DNA of 64,000 bases from Pisaster brevispinus. Lineage: Eukaryota; Echinodermata; Asteroidea; Forcipulatida; Asteriidae. Numbering within the stretch: the stretch's first letter is position 1; the number at the start of each line of letters is the position of its first letter. Under the pieces are notes generated by a model. The model was not told where the DNA came from, searched no databases, and worked only from the letters and a program-made list of their open reading frames with translations. Of the stretch, positions 1-11,100 are shown piece after piece. The stretch is from positions 7,328,768 through 7,392,767 of the forward strand of contig JAMKCF010000018.1 in assembly GCA_023634235.1 (NCBI GenBank), given 5' to 3'. Position numbers and translations under genes: made by a program.

Positions 1-2961
1 TAACAAAATACTAACAAGTTTCCACCATTTGGATTGCTGTGTCATGTCTTTTGTGTGTGTGGCAGGCAGGCAGAGCAAAACACACATGTCGTCGCCAACA
101 TGGGGACCTTTTGAAGTGGTTGTTACAATGGGCGGAGCTTAATATATCACGCCATCGTTAGTGATTGTTAGCAAAACTCACCTGAAAAAATACCTGGCAG
201 AAAAAAGTCAGGGCAGAAACCAACCATCATTCATAGCTCCTCCCGTTTAAAACAAATCCTTCAACTTTCAGAATGTTTACGTCAAACCAGTTTAAATTTA
301 GAGCTTTCTCTTTTAATTATATTTATGTCAAAATTACCGAAGACCCTAAACTGGTTTTTAGACATGTCAGAGCATTTACTGATTCAAATTTGAGGATGAT
401 TTTAGAGCCCATTGAAGCTCTGTCAATAATCAACTTAAATTTAGGAGTTTCTCTATTGGAATAAGTTTGACTATTTCTTTGCCATGGTTACTACCCAAGA
501 CAGACCTACATGTAGTCTCACTAGACAAAAATATTCCACCAACTTTCTTATTAGACCCCTTGAAACGGTCCAGAATCCTCCAAAATCCTACTCGGGAAGT
601 TGTCTGACTTTTAGTATGAGTCAAGGCATACCAATCAGAGTCCAAACATTTGGGTGTTGGATTATCATAGAGTGGAGTGTTTTGTCGGATTTGGTGCTGT
701 ACCCCCAAACCACCCACTCTTAGCATGAGGCCAGGCATAGCAATCTGATCAGAATCAAAACAGTTGGGTGTTGATTCAAAGTGGAGTGGAGGATTTTGGA
801 GGGTATGGGAACGTCTCTAGCCAAAGACACTAGGGGTGAAAGTTAACATTCTTAAAGACGACACTGATAAAAAAAATGTAAAAACAAAAAATCTACCTAA
901 GAAGGAGTTATTCCTTCAAAATAAGAAAATATCACACACTTAGCTAACGCCAAACCAATAATAACCAAGATAAGTTCTAACTTAACTTGTGTCTGATGAA
1001 GGGGAGAGAGCCTTTAAAAGTTAGAACGGTGAAAACATCACTCAGAAATCTTCCTTTGTTTTAAACACTAGTGATTTTTTTGTCAGTTTTGCTTCTCGGG
1101 GGGGGGGGGGGGGGGGGGGTAGGATTGGATTGAGTGACCCCTACATTCACTTATCGGTTCTTTTGAACCAAAAGTAACATTGCAAATAATTGTAACCGAC
1201 CATCCATCTTGACTCGCAAGTACACAGCTCAGCTTGCCAGTTTATGATAGAAGCTCAAACGTCTTGGGGTATGGAGATGGTCGGGGTGGGGAGGGGGGGG
1301 GGGGGGTTAGAAGTTATCTTGGCTATTTATGTATGGCATTTGCTTCTCATTACGTACTCTAAGGAACTATATGTGCCGTCAATCGCCCCTGGCCCTGTAA
1401 AGGAGGTGTCAGGTAGACATGAAAAGCTGCCCATTGTAGGCCCGGGTATCGTTAGGATCTGCAGCGGTCAGCGCTAGTGTTTCGGACACACTAGCAAGTC
1501 ACACGGCTTTATGGTGGAGCTACTAATTTGGGTAGAGCGCCCTCTTGCAATCAGAAATGTGGGACTCAGGTTTGGTAGCTTGTCTTCGCCGCACGTCGGT
1601 TTTGGTAGTGATTTGAGACTTTAAGGGTAAAGCGCCCTCTTGTGGCCAGGAAATGGGGTATCTAGAGCCTCCGAGAACTCGTCTCTGAGTGGTCAGGAGG
1701 GGATAGTGGTTGATGGCTGAGGTGGGTTGGTAGCGACACCCCCGGCTTCAATCTCTGGCCGTAAAGGTAGCGTTTAAAGGCATTTAGGTAGTGACAACCA
1801 ACGTCATTCAATCGGACTTGGTAGTGACCGAGAACTTTTTAGGTAGGCAAAGGAACTCTGTGCAAATGTAATCATTCAAGAAATAAGTGTCAATAAAATA
1901 AATCAACAAAAGCATCCAAAAGTAACATTGAAAATAAACTTATATAGCAGAAGTAAATTCGATTCAGGAAAGAAGGTGTTTGTTTTTTTTAACTACTCAA
2001 TAATTTAATGCATTTTAATCAATATTACCTTTAATTTTTCTTGAAAAAAAAAAGAATACTTGTCTAACCCCACTATGTTAAAACCCAGATTACCATCTGT
2101 TGCTAATAATTAACTTTGAGCCAATTTGAAACTTCCAAGCATCCCTTCAATCAAATCAGTATTAATACTTGTTTTTATTAACATAATTACTATCACAACT
2201 TGACATGAAAAATGAGATCCAAAGGTCAAATACAGCATCAGGTGACACAACTAATTTTGGTACTTTTTTTCAGTATCTGATGTATCAAAATCCAAGAGCT
2301 TTGGAGAGTAGAACAACTTAATTTATTTCTCATAAATGATTAAAAGGTAGGGTCATAGATTGGTTAAGTACTCCAAAAATTAACGACCATGAAAACTAAC
2401 TTGGTGAAGAAGCACTGCAGCTGTTGATAGTAAACTATTTTGAATAAACATTTGAATCTGAGAAACACTTCATGCATGAATTTCTTCTCAGATTTCTGAG
2501 GGTTGGAGTCTGTTTCGCGAATGCTGCCGCCAGAGGTTTGGTTCGTATCGGTGTTGACTCGCTAAACATGGATGGATTCACTGATTGTTCTCGTGAAAAT
2601 ACTGTGACAGCTTTTTGCTGTTTTTCTCAACGAGTAGACACTGTATTCAGCTGAAACTTTCACATGTGACCTTCATTGTATCTTGGTATGACCCTACATG
2701 TACATGTACCTTCAAGAAATGAGCAATTTTGATGACCGATTTTAAAAATAATGTTTTCAGGCAATTCAGATGCCTTACTTAGAAAACATGCTCAGAACAG
2801 ATGCAAGGTTCACACTTGAATTGCAGAATGTAGAAATGAATGGATAGAAATGATAGGATTTCTAATGCGTGTGAACCAATGCTGTACTTGACCCTACCAT
2901 TTTTTTAAATCATTCATAATTATAAAATTTAAGTTCTTGCTAAATTTCCGGCGTTACTCAC
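1..2961. other. Left flank with no recognised coding exon
   Basis: No open frame here looks like a real exon. Visible content is a G run at about 1098-1119, a second G-rich stretch near 1291-1306, and a region at about 600-790 with units of the minisatellite found again in and after ARL1 (it shares the phrases GGCATACCAATC and TTTGGGTGTTG). The interval may be intron of the SR-factor gene, whose later exons were not found and probably lie beyond the left edge. Confidence 0.5.
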
Positions 2962-3002
2962 CTCCGCATCTCTTGGGTCTTCATAATCAATGAAGGCATA
3001 GG
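2962..3002 (-). CDS. SR factor coding exon 2
   Basis: A 41-base exon between CAACAG and GTGAGT. With the carried base it gives exactly 14 codons, containing the aromatic RNP1-type stretch YAFIDYEDPRDAE. It ends in phase 0. Confidence 0.78.
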
Positions 3003-5163
3003 CTGTTGACAAACATATGAATAAATTAATTATGGAGTATTTCACAAAAGATGAGTTGTTAAATTTGGTCAGAACTTGGAAGTCTCTGACCTTTCTGCAA
3101 CTATACTTTAGGATAGCAAAGCACTGGACGGGTCAAAATGACGACTACATTTGAAGAAATTGAAGAAGACAGTTGTAACTGCACACATCAAAAAGGCAAT
3201 TGTATGACTTTTTAAGACCCTTTTTATGCCACCTTGAACAAAATTTAAGACCAAAAATAAGTGAGCAAAGCAGGGGAAACAGCTATATACCCGCTCTCAC
3301 TTTATGTGTTTTTTTTTTTTACATACAGCATAACTTGGTTCATTACACACTTCATTTTTTTTAAGACCTCAAATAACTTACTTTAACCCTAACCCCCATT
3401 AGGGTCTCTCTACACACCCTGCCAAATACAACAGAATGCAACACAGTTGAAATGAGAACCATGCCATATGCAACAAAATGCAACAAGGGATATTGTTGCA
3501 ATGTGCAGGCATGCCGTTTGTAAAAGGACTGAGCAAGGGTTTTTGCCCTGCTAAATGCAACAGTATGCACATAAGATATGTTTAACTGTTTTTATACAGT
3601 CTTTTGAATATGATTTGAATTATGATTCTTACCTAATAATACATCATACTTCTCAATACTTTTCCCATAAAAAAATATTTTGAAATACCCATTATAAGTT
3701 GTTCAGATATAACAGAAGCACCCAAACCTATATGAAGTCACTTCCCCGCTGAATGCAACAAATTCAGTCAAAGAATGACATCTGCGTTGTTATACTTTTG
3801 AAGACTTTTTAAGACTGTGTTATACTTTTTAGGGATCCGCATAAACCCTGGTTATGTGACTGTAATCTTTTCTTACTCACCCATGCCAGTTCCTGAAGTG
3901 GAGACGTCAGGATCCAAATCATTATTTTATCCAAACCAAGAATCAATAGAAAAAAAAGAAAAGGAAAACACAGATCATATTAATATTATAAGACTATATA
4001 GAATCTTGTGCTCAAAATTTAACATTTAGTATGCAATAATATAAGTTTTGGTTTAAATTGAAAAGAAATATTGAACTTTTAATTAATTTACACCCCATCC
4101 AAAAGTAACACATTCCCTCCTTGCGAATTCTAACTAGGAAAATTGGAGTTTGGGGTTAATTGTAAACATAAACAGGGGGGGGGGATGTCCAAGTCTTTTG
4201 AGGCCAACCATCATCTATCATCATGCTAACTCAAATGTGTGCATAAAGTGAAGTTTCTGTTCTACATGAAACCCTGTTCACTTTGAACCATCAATCTCCG
4301 ATTAAATAAGTAACGTTTGAAGGAATTTTGTCACTTACACTTTTCAACCAATTTTAAGCCTCCCCCCCCCCCCACAAATGAATGTACACATTTGACATGT
4401 CAAATTGTCATGTGTGTGTAGTGTGTACATGTACATGTATGTATCAATCATGGTGATTCATTGTATGGTGGTATGGTCAGATATCAGATTGGTGGTGTAC
4501 ATCAGTCACACTCACAGTAGGACTTCAATTCAGTCAGTGTTTAAATTAAAGTTTTTGTCACAAAAAAGGCCAAGGTTGAATGCAAGTCCAATCATTACAA
4601 TATTTTTATTATTATTAATTCCACTAATCCACTATCTCCCCCTCTATGCCAACAACAAAGTGACAATGATAAACAAAATATATTAATTGTTATAATAAAT
4701 TAATATTGTTGATATTTAATTATAAAATATTTTATTAATATTAATAATAAATATTATCTGATTATTTTTTAAATATTTATATTATAGTTACACTTACAAT
4801 TTTTTTTTACATTATTGTAATATTAATATTATAAATATAATACAATTACAAATTAAGTAAATAACTAATAAGCCTTTGTAAATATACCCTGGTGTAATAA
4901 ACAAACGTTTTTGGACCAACAGTAGAACTTTGTTTTCCTTTTTCTTACAAATTGTGTGAAGGTCGAGTAGTCTAAAAATAGAAAACCAGATACGTTTTAA
5001 AGGTCGACTCGTCTCCCTAAGTTAAACACGACGAACGAAGAAGAAAACGCTTACCGTATTTCAGCTCACATCTTTGCATCGGTCCGTACTTCATAAACAC
5101 ATCTTCGACATCTCTCTGTCGAGTCTGTTTGCTCAACCTTCCAATGAAGAGCTGGGCAGACAT
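2962..5163 (-). CDS. SR-type splicing factor with N-terminal RRM (partial, first two coding exons)
   Basis: Two exons read on the minus strand join in phase and give the first 50 residues of an RNA-recognition motif protein. It starts MSAQLFIGRLSKQTRQRDVE, where LFIGRL is the RNP2 motif. AYAFIDYEDPRDAE follows, and its YAFIDYED part is the RNP1 segment. This is the arrangement of serine/arginine-rich splicing factors, nuclear proteins that bind pre-mRNA and recruit the spliceosome. The intron has consensus ends: GTAAGC after codon 36 and CAACAG before exon 2. A GTGAGT donor follows exon 2, so coding continues leftwards. The rest of the RRM and any RS tail are not visible, so the paralogue cannot be named. 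The gene faces away from ARL1. Confidence 0.8.
3387..3793 (-). mobile_element. Truncated piggyBac-like MITE copy
   Basis: It begins TTAA (3383-3386) then CCCTAAC, and carries about 400 bp that match, in reverse complement, the right-hand part of the complete copy at 7345-7838. Shared phrases include a GCAACA-rich section and the segment around TATATGAAGTCACTTCC. The outer end that should read GGTTAGGG is missing, so this copy is cut off near 3793. It has no coding capacity. Confidence 0.7.
5055..5163 (-). CDS. SR factor coding exon 1
   Basis: The ATG is the complement of 5161-5163. The exon encodes 36 codons plus one base (phase 1) and ends at a GTAAGC donor. It holds beta strand 1 (LFIGRL) and helix 1 of the RRM. 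It is very likely the true start, because RRMs of SR proteins usually begin within a few residues of the initiator Met. Confidence 0.8.
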
Positions 5164-7340
5164 TTTGCCACTCTACTAAACAAGAAATTAATTTGGCAAT
5201 TACTTTTCTCATACACTCGCAAAACTTCCTTGTACTCTGTAGTGTAATGGCAATCGTGCGTGACGTGTGAGCTAGCTACGCAATGTGCAATGTGCGCTAC
5301 TTCGTGTTCAAATTGTAATTATTTGCTCATCCCCTTGTGATGTCTTAACGACTGATGATAACCCTGTTGAACGAGTGTGCTTAAAACTTAGTCAGTTTAT
5401 ATTATTTCCTTCCAAAATATGTGTTGGCGTCTGGGTACTAGATTTTTATTTTTCTCAATATTTTGTGCTGTCTTTTCCCCCTTAATATTTGAATAAAAAA
5501 GAAACTAAAAGGGTTGAATATCAACAAAAGTATCCATATTGGTTTGAAATTAAGTTATGATGTTCCATGTAAAAAATAGTGTTTACCCAATAGCAATATT
5601 TCAAGTTAATGAGTGAGACAAGTTTTGTTTTGCAAAGTTGATAATGATATAATAATACTTGGGATTGAAGCAGCTGCTGATGAAGCGTATGTATGATTGA
5701 CTTGTAAACAAAAAATAAAATTAAATTTAATGTGTTTTGAAAGTTTATAAAAGCACAATAAAACCATAAATTCCTCAAAGGTGAACTGTTATTATGCATA
5801 GTTGTTCCAACTAGTTTTCTCACAGCCTCTGAGAAAGAATGGCCACGAATAATACTTTCGTCATGAAGTACACGTTGGCAAATAGTATATCCCGTGCATG
5901 ACGTCATCGTTTAGCTGACACGTTGGATTTGAGCATACTGTATGTACATGTACATAGTAAGTATGAACATAGATAAGATGTACAGTGTACATGTAAAACT
6001 AAAGAGTGTACATTGCCCAAGAATGTTTCTGCAGCAACGAGAACAACTTTTTAACGTCAATGGCACGAAATTTACGCTAGAGTGCTGATATTTTGCAAAT
6101 TTTTCTATTACATTGAAAAGGTGAATACCTGCTAGATCTGGTGTTTTCATTGAGACAGTATTGAATAAAAATGGGTAAGTTTTTCAGAGATTTTTCCAAC
6201 TGTCCGTAAATTGGGCAAATCACTGAATCACCAGTTTTGCCGGTTGTCTGCTCTAAAATAAGACCATATCCCCAATGGGTTATCACAGCACTGCCACTGT
6301 AGACATGCAACTGTCCAACTGTCCAGCTGATTCCCTCGTTTTTAGTTTCTCAGCTAGGCATCATGGCTATTTAGTATTTGCTATTATATTTATAATTATA
6401 TATGCCATTTGAAATTTGTAAAAAAAAAGAGAAATAATAATTTATAAATATAATAAAAACAAACATCATGATCTTGCTGTGCCTTTTTGAGTTTTGACTT
6501 TTCACTTTAATTTTAAATTATATTCATAATCTTCTTTTACTTTTTAGGCAGTGCACATTTTATTTAACCAGAAATAATGCTGTTTCGGCTTTCTCGCCGG
6601 CACTAGTGGCAGTTTCTAATAAAGCGCCCTCATTGACGGGTACACAAGAAATGAAAAATGAAATAGCTGACATTATTATTTTAGGAAATTAAGGTATACT
6701 AACTATATTTAATTGAAGAGGACTTCACAAATGACACATCCCACTACTATGTACTACTACGACTACCTAGGCACAATTGAATAATATGTATTGTTTGCTT
6801 TTCCCTTTAAGTTAATATTATCAATATATCAATATTGTTGGGGGGGGGGTTCATCACCTGAAATAAGAGTGATCTTTTTCTCTTTTTTTACAAAAAAATG
6901 ACTCGTAAACATGATATATGTATATAAATGGATAAATTTGCTTAAAATTTTCAGATGTAGTCTGTCCTTAGATTTGTTTGTTGTTTTGTTTTTTTAAAGG
7001 GAAACAAAGTCTGGAACTGCAGTACTTACTATACTAGTCTGGCAAAACAACATTTCGGGATAACTAAATTATCACCTGTAAAATATCCACTGAATGATTT
7101 TTTTTTTTAAGGCAATGCACTGCATTTTTTTTTAATCCTTCATGTAAAATTGAAAATTGACATGCAAATTGTTTAGGCCTACATGTTGTGGGGTCCTTTC
7201 CAACAAACAAATGAGGTCAGAATATTAGTGGAAAAATATTTGAGGCGTTCTGATAAGGCAAATGTGCCAATGTGCATCATAGTATTTCTTGTACTTTTTG
7301 TGAAGGTCTGTTCCCCACCCCCCTATATTAATAATAACCC
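5164..7340. other. Divergent intergenic interval, SR factor / ARL1 5' side
   Basis: No confident exon, but the N-terminal codons of ARL1 should be here. One candidate is an ATG at 6171 reading MGKFF, whose frame stays open to CC|GTAAAT at 6205/6206. That phase (two bases) fits the acceptor at 8053. The resulting N-terminus would be longer than usual for ARL1, so it is only a candidate. The rest is AT-rich. Confidence 0.3.
5899..5906. promoter_or_regulatory. Full CRE palindrome TGACGTCA between SR factor and ARL1
   Basis: A perfect cAMP-response element lies 736 bp upstream of the SR-factor ATG, in the divergent interval shared with ARL1. CREs are common in housekeeping promoters. One 8-base match could be chance, and the transcription starts are unknown. 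Confidence 0.25.
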
Positions 7341-7344
7341 TTAA

Positions 7345-7838
7345 CCCTAACCATGCTAAATGCAACAATATGCACCAAATGGTAATAGTTGTTGTCATTT
7401 GGTTGTGATCTGTTGCATTTGGCAGTCAACACAGATGTCATTTTTTGACTGAATTTGTTGCATTCAGCAGTGAAGTGACCTCATATAGGTTTGGGTGCTT
7501 CTATTGTATCTGAACAACTTATAGTGGGTATTTCAAAATATTTTTTATGGGAAAAGTATTGAGAAGTATGATGTACATGTGTAGTATTAGGTAAGAATCA
7601 TAATTCAAATCATATTCAAAAGACTGTATAATAACAGTTAAACATTACACTTATGTGCATACTGTTGCATTTAGCAGGGCAACCACCATTGCTCAGTCCT
7701 AACACAAACAACATGCCTGCATAATGCAACAAAATCCCTTGTTGCATTTTGTTGCATATGGCATGTTTCTCATTTCAACTGTGTTGCATTCTGTTGTATT
7801 TGGCAGGCTTTGTGGAGAGACCCTAATGGGAGTTAGGG
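7345..7838 (+). mobile_element. piggyBac-like MITE with TTAA target-site duplication
   Basis: The ends are CCCTAAC and GTTAGGG, flanked on both sides by TTAA (7341-7344 and 7839-7842). That is the target site and CCC/GGG terminus expected of piggyBac-type DNA transposons. At 494 bp with no long open frame it is non-autonomous. The interior is rich in GTTGCATTTGGCA-type motifs. An inverted, truncated relative sits at 3387-3793. Confidence 0.72.
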
Positions 7839-8053
7839 TTAAATAAAACAAATAGATCAATAAAATAATAATATTTATAGATGTTTACACAATGTATGTT
7901 CAAGTCAGATTTTTTCTTCAAGGTTCAGATTAAAATCAATTTGTTATTTATTCATTTCTTTTTATTTGTTTTATTTACTTATACAATCAATCCTTCTTTT
8001 TTTATTATTGTGTGTTTTTAAACTCTTCTTTTCCCAGGGGGATTTTTTACTAG

Positions 8054-8175
8054 AATGTTCTCAGGCCTGTTCGGCTCCAAAGAACTCAGAATTTTGATCC
8101 TCGGCCTGGATGGTGCTGGCAAAACAACTATACTATACCGCCTTCACGTTGGTGAGGTAGTTACCACAATACCAA
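8054..8175 (+). CDS. ARL1: ARL1 exon with G1/P-loop
   Basis: Encodes [10 protein letters not shown] through TTIP, including the nucleotide-binding P-loop. It lies between acceptor TTTTTACTAG and donor A|GTAAGT (phase 1). The internal Met at 8055 could serve as a start, but that would remove the myristoylated Gly. Confidence 0.9.
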
Positions 8176-11100
8176 GTAAGTAGATCAAACAACGAAGGAC
8201 TAGTTAAAACTAGGGCTGTGCATAAGTTTATTTTCCTAAACAGTTTAACTCTTCATGACACCATAAAAAAAAATCACACCATTTCGCCATGCCTTACTTG
8301 TTGAGTAACAGTTTGATTTTAGTGTGTAATACATTTCTGTGAAGAACCAAATCACTTTTAAATCACCAAAATCATTAGATATAGACCCTTTTGACTAAAT
8401 AAAATCAATTTAAGCAAAATTGTATTTTGAGATGAGCCCGCATGTCTCTTTCTGCTCAATCAACCATTTCTTTGAATAACACCCTTTGTTCGCACAACTT
8501 AGCAAGGCTAAGTAATTGCTGTACAATTCCTATGGGAATTCCTGGAGAGCGGGTCATTGTTGGATTGTGTTAGTGAAAAACAAACCCCGGATAGTGATAA
8601 GACATTTGGCATGCTGTTTGGCTAGGTGCAGTTGTGGAACTTGGAATTGTTTAGATTTTTTGAAAATAAAATGGCGGATTACCGACTTTTTAATTAAAAA
8701 CTGTTACTCAATAAGTGAGCGATGGTGTCATTGAGTGTTAAACAGAACTTGTGATCTGGTTAACAGTTCAACCATTTCTACCAATTCCAATCCAAACTAT
8801 GACAGAGTCATTATTATTCATGTTCATCTTAGTGTAATAATCCCTGTTAACCCGGGTCCTCATGCAACAAATAGATATAAAGAAAGTTAGCCGTGATTTC
8901 AAACTGAAAAATTGGTGGCCTGTTTGAATTGAAACACTTGGCGGCCATCTTGGAAACAAAATAAAAAAATAAAAAATAAAAAGGCCCTCATCCTCCTCTT
9001 TTTGGAAAAATCAGGACGATCAACTGTTTTTTTTTTTATTTGGCCTAAACTATGAATTGACCTGTAGTGTTAAAGGCAGGGTATACCTTTGGTAATTACT
9101 TTAAAAAAATTAATGACCATAAAAACTTATTGGCTAGAAGCTCTGCAGCTGTTCGGGCCTTCAATGGCAAAACAGCCTAACTAAAAAAAATGACATTTTG
9201 AGATAAGTAAGAACAGAGATTAGCTGTTTTGCCAAAACAATGAGATGAACGTGTAAAAAGAGGCTAAGATAGGACATGTTATATAATAGAAAACCATACG
9301 TATAGTATGCCTTTAAAACTTTGTAATGGAAAAAGCGCCCTCAAATTACCCATAAATTATCTTATTTTTTAGTTGGGCTGTTTTGCCATGGAAGGGCCGT
9401 GTTGGGAATGTATAGCATTTTTGATCAACGATTCCCTTCCAAGGAATGTGGTTTTAGAGAGAGAGATGCAAAAGATTCAATCTGAGAAACGTTTCTGCAT
9501 GAAATGTTTCTGAGAATGTGTTTTCCAATAATGGGTTATTCTTCCTGCGTGGGGCATTACTGCTCCGGGTTTTTCGTTTGAGAGATATCTCTCTCAAAAA
9601 CACCACTATATACCACCCTTTGACATTAAACTTTCACAGGTTAGTTTTATTGCATATCTACATTTATTAATATTATTTTTTCTTTTTCTTTCTTTTTTCC
9701 TCCTTTTTCTCACAGCTATTGGTTTTAATGTAGAAACTGTCAAATATGGCAATATCAAATTTCAAGTATGGGATCTTGGTGGACAGACCAGCATAAGGTA
9801 AGCATATCTTCCCCGCCCCACCCTTAATTGAAAGCCCATCAGAAAATTGTTGGCAAAGAAATAGAAACGTTATCCCAAAAACCTTCCCCAACCCATCAAA
9901 ATCCAACTTTATGTTTTGTTTGATTTTGTTGGACTGAGGACTGCACTAGTAAACTGATTATGCTTTACATGAGATCAGGGATACCACCATAATCAAGAGT
10001 CCAACAGTTTGGGTGTTGAGTTTTACTGAATGGTGTTGGACTGAGGACTGCACTAGTAAACTGATCATGCTTTACATGGGGTCAGGTATCTCACCATAAT
10101 CAGAGTCAAATTTCCTTTCACAGAGCAAAAGCCTGTATCTCAAGAAACAAATTCATAAGACTTTTCCTACTTTTCCAACAGTTTGGGTGTTGAGTTACGG
10201 TATGATGTTTTATGAGTCATCGTTTCCTATGTTCTACAGTGTAGTGCTTACTTAAGGTGACGCAGTGCATTGACTTTCAAAAGGGCGAATGTGAAAGACA
10301 GTTGCCCCTGGTGAAAGGGTCCAACAACTGATGTACATTTATTCAAATTTGTTTATTGTTTATTCATTCTTTCATTTACTGACAGACCGTATTGGAGGTG
10401 TTACTACTCCAACACTGATGCCATTATTTACGTCGTAGATAGCTCGGATAAAGAAAGGATGGGAATCTCTAAATCAGAACTTGTAGCAATGTTAGAAGTG
10501 AGTAAACTTTTTTCTTTTCAGCCCAAATTCTCAAATAAACTTCCCTGATTTAGCCTGATCTTGATAGAATCAGTACTGCGTAGGCAAACCAACTATGCTT
10601 TGCATGAGGCCAGGCATACCAATCTTATCAGAGTCCGAGTTTGATGGATTCGGTACTGCAGAGCCCAACCAACCATGCTTAGCATGAGGCTAGGCATACC
10701 AATCTTATCAGAGTCCGAGTTTGATGGATTCGGTACTGCAGAGCCCAACCAACCATGCTTAGCATGAGGCTAGGCATACCAATCTTATCAGAGTCTTGAG
10801 TTTGATGAATTCAGTACTGCACAGCCAAACCAACCATGCTTAGCATGAGGCCAGGCATACCAATCTTATCAGAGTCTGAGTTTGATGGATTCAGTACTGC
10901 ACAGTCAAATCAACCATGCTTAGCATGAGGCCAGGCATACCAATCTTATCACAGTCTTGAGTTTGATGAATTCAGTACTGCACAGCCAAACCAACCATGC
11001 TTAGCATGAGGCCAGGCATACCAATCTTATCAGAGTCTTGAGTTTGATGGATTGCGTTTCTGGGATATTGCCAAAATACTGGAGCGATTGTGTCCAAGCT

